Positions 51,523-59,733 of a stretch of DNA of 64,000 bases are shown here, piece after piece; within the stretch, counting starts at the first letter, position 1, and the number at the start of each line of letters is the position of its first letter. This DNA comes from Streptomyces fructofermentans (GTDB taxonomy: Bacteria > Actinomycetota > Actinomycetes > Streptomycetales > Streptomycetaceae): contig NZ_BMWD01000004.1 of assembly GCF_014651055.1 (NCBI RefSeq), positions 278,001 to 342,000 of the forward strand. The letters are read 5' to 3'. The notes beneath the pieces were generated by a model that saw only the letters and a program-made list of their open reading frames with translations, had not been told where the DNA came from and made no database searches. A program made the translations under genes and the position numbers.

Positions 51523-53424
51523 TCAGACGGTTTCCACTCCTTCACCTGGATGACTGACGCCCGGAACCAACGGTGCATCGTAAGTGAAGTGCAGTTCAGC
51601 GTATCCCTCAGGGGTACCGGCGGGAACACTATTGTCGGCGATGATCATTTGGAATGATCCCTCAAATTCGGCCCGGAGGTGCATGATGTACTCGTACACC
51701 TTCTCACCAACAATTGAATCCTCTGCGGTCTGCCCGATGTTCTTCCGAGGACTGTCGACGATCAACAAGGTTGGGTAGAGGGTATCTGGGTGAGTTAGCC
51801 CATATTGCAGGTTTGCTAGGTGGTAGGCAAGATTGACGATCGTCTTTCGAGCGCCCCCCACTGAGAGATCGTCGAACTTTGCACCGTTCACAATGGGTAG
51901 GTATGTATCCTTGTCAATCTCCGCACTCGAATACCAGGGGAGCTGCAGGGCGCCAACAATCTCATTGAATACGATTGAAAGATCATCGATCCGCGACTGA
52001 TTACTGGAAAGATCGTCCTGAAGTGCTGCTTCTTGTTGAGCAACCCGCATTGCCTCCTCTTCGGCATCGCTAGCCGCGTCAACTGAACTCTGATAGTTGC
52101 TCCAGCGCGCTGCAGAGGATTCAATTTTTTCAAGTTGAGCTTCAAATCTTGCAATTTCCATTGCGAGCGTTTGGACCTCTTCAAGTTGCGGGCTAATCAT
52201 CGCTGAGGCAGCGCGTTCCAACTCCATCGTCAATTCGGCTAGGTCTTCCTCTACTTGCCGCACCTTGACCTGCTGATCCTCTAGCGAGCCCTCATCCTCT
52301 TCCATCAGGGACTGAGTCTCACCGATCTGAGCGGCGAGCCGTTTTAGCTCTCCACTATCGAATTCGCTATAAACCTCCTCGGGCTGCGTGCACAGTAGGC
52401 AGTGGCCGCTCGGTACGTCACGATCTCTCACATCTTGTAGGCATCGTGGACATGAAGAGAATTCGAGCCCGCTAAGAGCCCGGTGCGCGACATCGGCTCG
52501 CTGCAATGCTTGCTGATCCAGGCGCAGTTGAGCCATCAATGACTCGCTTTTGCGGACATCAGCAGCAGTTGCGTCGCGTACTGCGATCAGTTCACTCAAT
52601 TGCCCTCTGAGCTGACTCACGCGCTGGCGGGTGCCGCGCTGAGCTTCCAGAACTGCGTCACTTTCGGTACGCACACTGTCCAGCAGAGACGTTGCCTCTT
52701 CCAGCGCTCGCCTAGTTTCCTGCTCAAGGCTCTCTAGTTGCTCTAGCTCAGGTTCTTCGGCTTGCGCTAGGAAGTCCTTAATAGCCTCCGCTCTAGATTT
52801 TAGCTGAGCAGCCCTATCGGTCCATTTCCCTTTCAGAATGGCCAGATCAATAAGCTCCGGAGAATTCAACCCGTAAACCAACTCAAAGACTGCTCGGCGC
52901 TTTAGGTCAAGGTGAGAATTGGTATGGCCTACAACCTGCGTATCAATGTCATTTTGACCAAGATAGATGTACTTGTATAGGTCGAAGAAACTTACCCCTA
53001 CGGTTTCACTTGTAGGCTTGCTTCGCTTCCTCGGGATTCGAAGATCAGCGGGTAGACCAAGGGCTGCCAACAGTTCCTGACTAGCCTTAGGCATATATTT
53101 CTTGTTGGTCGCTGACCACGGCCCGATCAATTCGCCTGTTGAATGGTCTACGACATCGACGTTATTTTTACCAACCTCCCTGATTAGCGTGTATCGGCGA
53201 CTCCCGAGGGTCACTTGAATCTCAACAGATGTAACATTTTGTTCCACTGCCGGCATGAGTTTGGCGGACGTAGCGCCCAGCCCAAACTTGAGCAGCTCCA
53301 GGAGACTGCTTTTACCAACACCGATGCTCCCAGTTACCACAGTGACTTGGTCACTAAACGGGAATACGGCCTGGTCGGTACGAGTCTTGATGGCGAGCTG
53401 GTGAAGTCGAACAGTGGCACCCAA
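51523..53424 (-). CDS. Rad50/SMC-like ATPase, probable ABC-three-component system ATPase
   Basis: A 633-residue ABC-type ATPase. Walker A is TGSIGVGKSSLLELL (residues 31-45), the ABC signature region is FDDLSVGGARKTIVNLAYHL and Walker B is TLLIVDSPRKN. The middle is coiled coil and contains a zinc-hook-like CPRC...CLLC (about 326-350). The TTG start immediately follows the preceding stop and has GGAGGAG upstream. Base composition is visibly more AT-rich than its surroundings, suggesting transfer. Together with the two genes before it, it resembles ABC-3C defence systems. Confidence 0.78.
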   Translation of the reverse strand: MGATVRLHQLAIKTRTDQAVFPFSDQVTVVTGSIGVGKSSLLELLKFGLGATSAKLMPAVEQNVTSVEIQVTLGSRRYTLIREVGKNNVDVVDHSTGELIGPWSATNKKYMPKASQELLAALGLPADLRIPRKRSKPTSETVGVSFFDLYKYIYLGQNDIDTQVVGHTNSHLDLKRRAVFELVYGLNSPELIDLAILKGKWTDRAAQLKSRAEAIKDFLAQAEEPELEQLESLEQETRRALEEATSLLDSVRTESDAVLEAQRGTRQRVSQLRGQLSELIAVRDATAADVRKSESLMAQLRLDQQALQRADVAHRALSGLEFSSCPRCLQDVRDRDVPSGHCLLCTQPEEVYSEFDSGELKRLAAQIGETQSLMEEDEGSLEDQQVKVRQVEEDLAELTMELERAASAMISPQLEEVQTLAMEIARFEAQLEKIESSAARWSNYQSSVDAASDAEEEAMRVAQQEAALQDDLSSNQSRIDDLSIVFNEIVGALQLPWYSSAEIDKDTYLPIVNGAKFDDLSVGGARKTIVNLAYHLANLQYGLTHPDTLYPTLLIVDSPRKNIGQTAEDSIVGEKVYEYIMHLRAEFEGSFQMIIADNSVPAGTPEGYAELHFTYDAPLVPGVSHPGEGVETV

Positions 53425-53946
53425 TTAAATCTCCTCCCAATGAGGGCGATTCATGGCGTCGGGGAGTGATTCATAAATCATCTGTTTGAGCCTATTTCCC
53501 GACAAGTTGAAGTTTTGGCGCAACATCTCTGATCTCTTGTACGTCATGCTCCAATCCGAGGTTGAGGCCAACTGCGTGGCCAGAGTGTCGCCTTTCTCGG
53601 TAAGGCGGATAGAAACGCGGCCCTTCCCGTTTACGGTTTCGGCTAGCTCGTAACCTACAAGTCTCCCGATCAGTAGGAAATAGCGATGATCCCACGGTCC
53701 GTACTTATAGCGGATCATTCTGCTTTCCACAGCATTGAGCTCATCAGGGCTTGGCTCGCAGCCAAGCGGCCAACTTGCTCCTCGGGATGAAAGCAGGTGA
53801 TCTGTGAACGATGGATACCTAAGTAGAAAATCTAACTTTGCAAGCTTGGTTAGTCCGTCGAGTCCTTTAGAATTCGGCTTTCCAAAGTGATGAAGAAGGA
53901 TAAGGAGACGCGCCATGTGATATTCGAGATGTTCATCGGCGCGCAT
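53425..53946 (-). CDS. Probable ABC-three-component middle component
   Basis: A 173-residue helical protein with a winged-helix look (GLDGLTKLAKLDFLLRYPSF, MIRYKYGPWDHRYFLLIGRL, RVSIRLTEKGDTLATQLA). It is placed between effector and ATPase genes, overlapping the first by one base and abutting the second. This matches the middle component of ABC-3C systems; sequence alone gives no activity. Confidence 0.62.
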   Translation of the reverse strand: MRADEHLEYHMARLLILLHHFGKPNSKGLDGLTKLAKLDFLLRYPSFTDHLLSSRGASWPLGCEPSPDELNAVESRMIRYKYGPWDHRYFLLIGRLVGYELAETVNGKGRVSIRLTEKGDTLATQLASTSDWSMTYKRSEMLRQNFNLSGNRLKQMIYESLPDAMNRPHWEEI

Positions 53947-55133
53947 CAGGCTACCTCCTCTTCGCTATCAGATAGATCGAACTCTGGCGACCACCAGATC
54001 TTGCATTCATCAGTGAGTTGGTAGGCAAGGCCAAGCAGGTGCAGGCGATCCAGATCTATTCCAGAAGGCGCTCCAATGCTGTCCGGAGTAAGTTTTCCGT
54101 GCAGGACCTTGAGCATCTCTCGACCGTATGTCGAGTCAGGGTTAAAACTCTCCGCCTCAGCCATCGCGGCTTCGTGGAGGACGCGCGTAGTGAGATCGTC
54201 TATCAGGTCACCCTCAAGAGGCAAAGGAGAACTGTATTGGGCGGCAAAAGCCGTCCAAGAGCGTCGCGTCCTGCGAGCAGATTGAATTCCCGTCTCGCCG
54301 ATGCCCCCTTGCCGCAACTTCTTTGCCAGTCTGGTCTCTGTCTGACCGTGAAGCGTGAGGTTCGTCTGCAGAAGAGGGTTGTCAAACGTGGGAACACGGT
54401 TGACAGCACTTGCTATGGCTTCAGCGGTAATGAGACGCCGCGCGATGTCTTCTTCTCTGAGGGTGTCGTAATCCAGAGAGTTAAAGCAAGAGAGAGTCCA
54501 CGTCACATCCTCTCGGTTGTCTGCTACAGACCGAGAAGCTTCCTCGACGACTTGAACGATGGAGTCGTATACCCGCCCCGCCTCAAGGTTGCGTTTCCCT
54601 TGACGCCTCAGCATCGACCGAACGTAGGATTCAGTATTAATAGCTCTGATGTGCTTCCGAGGTGGCAGCTCAGCTTCCACCCTTAACCGCATCAAGAATT
54701 CAATTGCGTCGCGCGGGGTGGCGCAACCTAGCTTCAAATAAAGTTCTTCGGAAAAATCTTTGAGAAGTTTGGCGTCTCCTGTAGCGCAAGCTTTAGCTAG
54801 TTGCTTGGATCTACGATCCAGTGCACCGTTAGTCGCCAGACGAACTTGATCTGGCTTATTGCACTCTTCCCACCGGGCACGAAGAGTGTTGAGCCCTCCG
54901 TCGTCACAGAGACTCGTGAGGGTCCAGTTCCCCTTGCTTCTTTCGCGATGTTTGACACTCACTAGAACGAAACGGTGTCCCGATAGTGCGAGTACGTAGT
55001 CGGTGTGCCATTCGCAAAGCACCCAAAGAAGCTCACTGTTTCCGAACTCGGTACAGTGTCGCGCGATGACTTGATATTGATATCGGTATCGATCTGCGGT
55101 ATCGCTGCCGCTGTCCTCGGTGGGCTCATGCAT
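53946..55133 (-). CDS. Probable ABC-3C effector with DUF4297-like nuclease domain
   Basis: About 395 residues. The N-terminal 120 look like the DUF4297/Cap4-type restriction-endonuclease fold: ADRYRYQYQVIARHC, then CEWHTDYVLAL with Glu41 and Asp45, then VLVSVKHRERSKGNW with Lys61, i.e. an E/D...xK arrangement. The rest is helical and unassigned. The ATG at 55133 has GGGAG upstream; a TTG at 55154 is possible. The gene leads the cassette at the right end of the element and is lower in GC than its neighbours. Confidence 0.65.
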   Translation of the reverse strand: MHEPTEDSGSDTADRYRYQYQVIARHCTEFGNSELLWVLCEWHTDYVLALSGHRFVLVSVKHRERSKGNWTLTSLCDDGGLNTLRARWEECNKPDQVRLATNGALDRRSKQLAKACATGDAKLLKDFSEELYLKLGCATPRDAIEFLMRLRVEAELPPRKHIRAINTESYVRSMLRRQGKRNLEAGRVYDSIVQVVEEASRSVADNREDVTWTLSCFNSLDYDTLREEDIARRLITAEAIASAVNRVPTFDNPLLQTNLTLHGQTETRLAKKLRQGGIGETGIQSARRTRRSWTAFAAQYSSPLPLEGDLIDDLTTRVLHEAAMAEAESFNPDSTYGREMLKVLHGKLTPDSIGAPSGIDLDRLHLLGLAYQLTDECKIWWSPEFDLSDSEEEVA

Positions 55134-55331
55134 GAGCTCCCATGGCACGTCCAAGTCTGGCCCCCCAACCCCTCGTGACCTTCAGAAGCTACGCGGTTAC
55201 GTTCAGCAACGCCAGAGGGGGGAGCATTGAGATCGCTGAGTGGCGAATGGACATTGCTTCCGTTGGAGCTGCGTCGCCCCCTGCGCTGGAGCCGGCCCTC
55301 CTGTCTTGCCGCGTCGATCCACTGCCCAGCC

Positions 55332-55351
55332 GGGAGCCATACGGGGAGCCA
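55332..55351 (+). other. Integrase arm sites at attR
   Basis: GGGAGCCA at 55332-55339 and 55344-55351, the same sequence, orientation and 12-bp period as at the left end. Confidence 0.6.
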
Positions 55352-55464
55352 ACTGACGCGTCCGCCTGCGGACGAACATGAACTGCCACGGACAGTGGCG
55401 CCGTTCGCCCGCAGGTGAGGCAGGGCTCTTCAACCGCTCTGCCTGAGCCCTCAGTTAGCCCTGT

Positions 55465-55480
55465 CTTAACGGCACCATAA
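55465..55480 (+). other. attR core
   Basis: CTTAACGGCACCATAA; 12 bases identical to attL, one difference (A for G), then TAA again. Confidence 0.75.
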
Positions 55481-55590
55481 GGATCGCCTCCACCCGCTCC
55501 GAGCAGGCGATTCGGCGGTTTCGAGGGGCTAGCTTGCTGATCGCCGCAAGGCTCACAGGCACCCCCAGTTCCGCTTCGAGGAGTACCCCC

Positions 55591-56634
55591 ATGCCCGCTC
55601 GCCGCAAGGCCGCCGCCCTCGCCACCGCAGTCGCCGCCGGTGCGGCGCCGCTCGTCCTGACCGTGCTCGCCGCCGCCCCGGCGGCCGCCCACGGATCGAT
55701 GACCGACCCGGTGAGCCGGGTGGCGGGCTGCTTCGCGGAGGGGCCGGAGAACCCGAGGTCCGCCGCGTGCAAGGCCGCGGTCGCGGCCGGCGGCACGCAG
55801 GCCCTGTACGACTGGAACGGCGTCAACATCGCCGACGCGGCGGGCAGGTCGAAGCAGATCATCCCCGACGGCAAGCTGTGCAGCGCGGGCAACGACAAGT
55901 TCAAGGGCCTCGACCTGGCCCGTGCCGACTGGCCTGCCGGCCGGCTGGCCTCCGGCAAGCACACGTTCCGGTACAAGGGGACCGCCCCGCACAAGGGCTC
56001 GTTCGAGCTGTACGTCACCAAGGACGGCTACGACCCGACGAAGCCGCTGGCGTGGTCGGACCTGGAGGCCAAGCCGTTCCTGAAGGTCACCGACCCGCGA
56101 CTGGTGAACGGGGAGTACGTCTTCGACGGGGTCGTCCCGGCCAAGTCGGGCCGCCACCTGATCTATTCGATCTGGCAGCGCTCGGACTCCCCCGAGGCCT
56201 TCTACACGTGCTCCGACGTCGTGTTCGGCGCGGGCGGCGGGACGGCCGGGGCCTCGGCGGCGCCGACCGCCTCGGCGCCGACCGACGAGGAGATCTCGGA
56301 CGGCGCCGACGAGTCGTCCGTGGAGCACGGCGGCCACGGCGACGACGACCCGAGCACCCAGGCCACGGTCACGGCCGCCGCGGGCACCGCGGACGGGGGC
56401 GGGTCCTCCGACGGGGCGACGGACGACACCTCGCCCGACACAGGCACCGCGACAGGCAAGGACACGGGGACGGCCGCCGAGCCCGCGGGCGGCACGGAGA
56501 ACCTGGCCGAGACCGGCGGCTCCCCGACCACCGGGTATCTCGCGATGGGCGGGGCGGCCACCCTGGCGGTCGGCTCCGCGGCGCTGTTCGCCTCGGCCCG
56601 CCGCCGTGCGGCGAACGCAGGCCGCACCCGCTAG
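55591..56634 (+). CDS. AA10 lytic polysaccharide monooxygenase with sortase signal
   Basis: A 347-residue exported copper oxidase that cleaves chitin or cellulose. Signal-peptide cleavage after AAA exposes His34 (HGSMTDPVSRVAGCF), the first histidine-brace ligand; the second is probably the His in APHKGSFELYV (about 133). After the catalytic domain comes a Thr/Asp/Gly-rich spacer, then LAETG, a membrane helix and RRR, a class E sortase signal for wall attachment. The element inserted just upstream of this gene. The ATG at 55591 follows GAGGAG. Confidence 0.9.
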   Translation: MPARRKAAALATAVAAGAAPLVLTVLAAAPAAAHGSMTDPVSRVAGCFAEGPENPRSAACKAAVAAGGTQALYDWNGVNIADAAGRSKQIIPDGKLCSAGNDKFKGLDLARADWPAGRLASGKHTFRYKGTAPHKGSFELYVTKDGYDPTKPLAWSDLEAKPFLKVTDPRLVNGEYVFDGVVPAKSGRHLIYSIWQRSDSPEAFYTCSDVVFGAGGGTAGASAAPTASAPTDEEISDGADESSVEHGGHGDDDPSTQATVTAAAGTADGGGSSDGATDDTSPDTGTATGKDTGTAAEPAGGTENLAETGGSPTTGYLAMGGAATLAVGSAALFASARRRAANAGRTR

Positions 56635-56639
56635 CGGAT

Positions 56640-56671
56640 CCGGTCGGACCGGCACGGGCCGGTCCGACCGG
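56640..56671. terminator. Hairpin between converging LPMO and lipase genes
   Basis: A 13-bp stem CCGGTCGGACCGG/CCGGTCCGACCGG with a 6-base loop. Confidence 0.6.
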
Positions 56672-56685
56672 GGTGCTCCCGTCCG

Positions 56686-57546
56686 TCAGCCGATGACCGA
56701 GAGACAGGTGGTCGGGGTGGCGCGCGCCGGGTCAAGGGCGTTCGTCACCTCGTGGAAGGCGATCCGGTCGATCAGCCCGATCGCGGCGTGCTCGGAGAGG
56801 TCGAGGGCGCACCGGTCCTGGATCAGCACGTTGTGTACGTTCGGGCCGTCCAGGAACTGCGACCTGTACGGCGTGACCACCTCGTCGTACCGGGTGGCGA
56901 TGACCGTGTAGCGGACTCCCGGGACGGTGTCGCCTCCCTCGTTGAGCCTGGTCAGGAAGGCGGAGCCGGCCACCTGGTCGGCCAGGGCCGGGGTGGCCGT
57001 GGAGAGCAGGTCGCCCGCGCCGGGGAAGTACGCGAGCAGCTTGGTGAGTCCGTGCAGGGTGGTGCCGTGGTTGTCGGGGGCGATTCCGACGAGGGCGTTC
57101 ACCTTGGCCGCACCACCGAGGAACTTCAGGTAGTGACGGGGCATCAGGCCGCCCTGGGAGTGGCCGACGAGGTCGACCTCGGCCGCGCCGGTCGCGGCGA
57201 GCACCCTGTCGACGAAGGTCTTCAGCTGCTCCGCCGACTTGCCGATGGGGCCGAGGCCGTTGAAGAACGGCACGCCGGGCAGCTGCCCGTAGTCGAGGGC
57301 GTAGACGCAGTAGTCGCGGTTGACCAGGTAGGGGCCGAGGCCGAGCCAGTTGTCGACGGAGTTGGCGAAGGTGCCGTGGACGAGCACCACGGGCCTGGGG
57401 TGGGCGGCGGAGGGCTTGCAGGAGTAGTCGTTCCATCCCCTGCTGGGCGCGGATCCGGCGTGGGCGGTGGCGGCGGGGACGACGGAGACTGCGGCGGTCA
57501 GCAGCAGCGCGGCCAGGGGTCTGAGCAGGCGCTTCCAGGGCAGCAT
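56686..57546 (-). CDS. Secreted alpha/beta-hydrolase lipase
   Basis: A 286-residue exported lipase. The signal peptide ends near residue 30 (ATAHAGS), the oxyanion-side motif is VVLVHGTF (about 53-60) and the nucleophile elbow is GHSQGG with Ser130. The Asp is probably in ATRYDEVVTPY and the His in DLSEHAAIG. Cys residues (YSCKPS, DYCVYA, DRCALDL, TTCLSV) suit the disulphides of Streptomyces extracellular lipases. The ATG at 57546 has GGAG upstream. Confidence 0.9.
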   Translation of the reverse strand: MLPWKRLLRPLAALLLTAAVSVVPAATAHAGSAPSRGWNDYSCKPSAAHPRPVVLVHGTFANSVDNWLGLGPYLVNRDYCVYALDYGQLPGVPFFNGLGPIGKSAEQLKTFVDRVLAATGAAEVDLVGHSQGGLMPRHYLKFLGGAAKVNALVGIAPDNHGTTLHGLTKLLAYFPGAGDLLSTATPALADQVAGSAFLTRLNEGGDTVPGVRYTVIATRYDEVVTPYRSQFLDGPNVHNVLIQDRCALDLSEHAAIGLIDRIAFHEVTNALDPARATPTTCLSVIG

Positions 57547-57717
57547 CGGGTGATCTCCTTGCGGCTCAAGGGAGTTGCGACGGCGTACGCCCTGTGATCC
57601 GGATCACGAGGATGCTGTTCTCTTGTCAAATTACGGGCAAGTAGTAAAAGAGTGAAGTTACGCGTCAGTAAAAACTTCCAGTGCTAACCGGGAGTGCTTA
57701 CTCGTGTCGTGGAACCG

Positions 57718-58164
57718 TCACCAGGCGGGCCTGATGGGACCGTAGGGCGCGATCCGCAGCAAACCGTCGCGCAACGCCCGCACTTCACCCTCACCCAGCA
57801 GTTCGGCCCACGCCGCGACGGCTTCCGCGGCGGACTCCTCGGCTGCCCGCGTGCAGTCCCGGCCGCGCTCGGTCAGCACGATCAGCCGGGCCCGCGCGTC
57901 GTCGGGGTGCGGCCGCCGTTCGGCGTACCCCCTGCGGACGATCTCGTCGACGAGCTGACTCGCGCCCTGCTTCGTCATGCCCAGGTGGGCGCCCAGCTCG
58001 GTGACGGTCGCGCCGCCCGGCGCGAGCCGGGCGAACGCGAAGCCGTGCGCCGGCCGCAACCCCTCGAAGCCGCGGGCGACGACGCCCTCATGGATGCGCT
58101 GCGTGAGTTCACCCGCGGCGGCGAGCAGCGCGGCGGACAGGGCCATGGCCTCGGAGTTCTCCAC
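57718..58164 (-). CDS. MarR-family transcriptional regulator
   Basis: A 148-residue MarR repressor. The winged helix spans VTELGAHLGMTKQGASQLVD then YAERRPHPDDARARLIVLTE (about 50-100). The GTG start is at 58164. It is divergent from a cupin gene, with inverted repeats in between; such pairs usually form an autoregulated unit. Confidence 0.87.
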   Translation of the reverse strand: MENSEAMALSAALLAAAGELTQRIHEGVVARGFEGLRPAHGFAFARLAPGGATVTELGAHLGMTKQGASQLVDEIVRRGYAERRPHPDDARARLIVLTERGRDCTRAAEESAAEAVAAWAELLGEGEVRALRDGLLRIAPYGPIRPAW

Positions 58165-58181
58165 GCATGCATTGAAACACC

Positions 58182-58237
58182 CTTGACGGTTCGGTCAAGC
58201 TGCTTGACCATAGAGCCATATAGTCAAGTAGCTTGAC
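58182..58237. promoter_or_regulatory. MarR operator region: CTTGAC/GTCAAG half-sites
   Basis: CTTGAC (58182), GTCAAG (58194), CTTGAC (58203), GTCAAG (58223) and CTTGAC (58232) form two inverted pairs plus one extra half-site between the divergent starts. Confidence 0.65.
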
Positions 58238-58253
58238 CACTTTGGAGGCAGTC

Positions 58254-58628
58254 GTGCCCGTCATCCGTTCGTCCGAGGCCGTCGTCCACGAGATCCACGG
58301 CGCGCGCTTCGTCTCGTACGCCTCTCCCCGCAGCGGGAGCAGGGAGCTGTGCGCCTGGCGGGGCGAGATCCCCGCGGGCACGAAGGCCCCCTCCCACACC
58401 GTCGACCGCGAGGAGGTGTTCCATCTCCTCGCGGGCGAACTGCTGATGACGCTCGACGGCCGCGCCGAACGGATCACCGCGGGCGACACGGTCGTCGTCC
58501 ACGCGGGTTCGACGCTCGCCGTCGAGAACCCGGGCGGGGAGACCGCGGTCTCCTGGGTCACCACCTCCGTCGGCCTGCGGGCCGAGCTGGCCGACGGCAC
58601 GGTCCTGGCACCCCCGTGGGCCAACTGA
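58254..58628 (+). CDS. Cupin-domain protein
   Basis: A 124-residue single cupin (beta barrel). Conserved parts are SHTVDREEVFHLLAGELLMT and GDTVVVHAGSTLAVENPG; the His and Glu residues could bind a metal. The GTG at 58254 has GGAGG seven bases upstream; a TTG at 58233 would give a longer form. Its expression is probably controlled by the divergent MarR protein. Substrate unknown. Confidence 0.85.
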   Translation: MPVIRSSEAVVHEIHGARFVSYASPRSGSRELCAWRGEIPAGTKAPSHTVDREEVFHLLAGELLMTLDGRAERITAGDTVVVHAGSTLAVENPGGETAVSWVTTSVGLRAELADGTVLAPPWAN

Positions 58629-58758
58629 GCCGGCCGGGCCGGCCGCACCCCCGCCCCCGCCCCCACCCCCGGACCGTCACGCCTCCGGTCACGTGCCGCC
58701 CACGGCCCCACCCGTAAATCACCCACCGCCCAAGAGCCGCCGCGCAGTCGCTCGGTCG

Positions 58759-59733
58759 TCAGGCGGCCAGCGTCCCCGGCATCACCGCCCGCGGACCGAA
58801 CTTCGCCCGGACCCGGTCCGCCACCTCCTCGATACGTCGGGCCTTCTCGTCCACCGGGTCGAAGGTCAGCTGGTAGGAGGCCTGTTCGGCGGGGTCGAGC
58901 CCCTCGGCCCGCAGCGCGAGGCCGCGGACCCGGGCCCGTTGGAGACCGAGCGCCTCGTACATGCGGTACGCGGCGTCGGTGAGCGCCGAGGAGTGCGCGG
59001 TCGGCTCGGGAAGCGTACGGCTGCGGGTCGTCGTGGAACGGTCGGCGTAGCGGACGGTGAGGGTGAGCGTGCGGCACACCTTCTCCAGGGCGCGCAGTCT
59101 GGCGCCGAGTTCCTCGGCGGCGGAGAGCAGCGCCCTGCGGTGCCGGGACGGGTCCAACTCGTCGCGCGAGAAGGGGTGTTCGGTGGCGAGCGACCGGGAG
59201 ACGGCGTTCGGCACGACCCGGCTCCGGTCGATGCCCCGCGCCATCTCGTGCAGGTCGCGGCCCGTACGGGCCCCGGTCAGGCGCTGCAGTGTGGACAGGG
59301 GCGCGGCGGCGACCTTGCCCGCGCTGTCCAGTCCGTACTCGCACAGGGTGCGCGCCGTGGCGGCACCGACGCCGGGCAGCGCCCGCACGGGCTGCTCCTC
59401 CAGGAACTCCATGAGGTCCGGGAGCCGCCCGGGCACGACGAGGGTGGTTCCGGGGGCGGCCTGCCGCAGCGCCATGCGCGCGAACATCGGCCCGGGTCCG
59501 GCACCGATCGCGCAGTCGACCCCGTGCCAGGCGAGCGACCGCACCCGTATCAGCGAGGCCAACTCCCCGACGTCCCGGCCGAAGTACCTTTCGGCGCCGC
59601 GCAGGTCGGCCAGCGCCCCGTCGGGGGGCAGCGCTTCGACCACGGGCGTGAACTCCTCCAGCACGCCGAGGAGTCGGGGCAGGGCCGCCTCCCGCGTCGG
59701 AGGCAGTTGGAAACGTACGCAGAGGATGGTCAT
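58759..59733 (-). CDS. Y-family polymerase-like protein (ImuB-type, catalytically degenerate)
   Basis: A 324-residue protein with the Y-family fold but without the catalytic acidic residues: the N-terminal strand reads ILCVRFQLPP where active enzymes have DxDxFFA, and the DE pair of motif III is absent (ADLRGAERYFG). The helix-hairpin-helix VRALPGVGAATARTLCEYG and little-finger region are kept. ImuB proteins have the same defects and act as adaptors for DnaE2. The ATGA overlap with the polymerase gene supports this. No C-terminal beta-clamp motif is seen. Confidence 0.8.
   Translation of the reverse strand: MTILCVRFQLPPTREAALPRLLGVLEEFTPVVEALPPDGALADLRGAERYFGRDVGELASLIRVRSLAWHGVDCAIGAGPGPMFARMALRQAAPGTTLVVPGRLPDLMEFLEEQPVRALPGVGAATARTLCEYGLDSAGKVAAAPLSTLQRLTGARTGRDLHEMARGIDRSRVVPNAVSRSLATEHPFSRDELDPSRHRRALLSAAEELGARLRALEKVCRTLTLTVRYADRSTTTRSRTLPEPTAHSSALTDAAYRMYEALGLQRARVRGLALRAEGLDPAEQASYQLTFDPVDEKARRIEEVADRVRAKFGPRAVMPGTLAA

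Larger units (their letters stand above)
37582..55476. mobile_element. Integrated AICE (actinomycete integrative and conjugative element), about 17.9 kb
   Basis: The element is bounded by the direct repeat CTTAACGGCACC. Inside it carries integrase, excisionase, Prim-Pol/helicase replication proteins, TraB-type DNA translocase, spread-like membrane proteins and KorSA/Pif-like regulators, all as in pSAM2-type AICEs but with a Prim-Pol replication module. The site is intergenic between a GNAT gene and a divergent LPMO gene; no tRNA is seen. The right end carries a lower-GC three-gene cassette. Confidence 0.87.
55134..55590. promoter_or_regulatory. attR region and LPMO upstream region
   Basis: Holds the promoter side of the ABC cassette, the arm sites at 55332-55351, the core at 55465-55480, and then about 110 bp of chromosomal 5' region of the LPMO gene with its GAGGAG ribosome-binding site near 55578. 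No extra gene is seen. Confidence 0.6.

Noticed and set aside
55142..55381. 79-residue frame over the attR arm sites
   Set aside because: Unusual composition without family; it overlaps recombination sites and the start of the ABC cassette.
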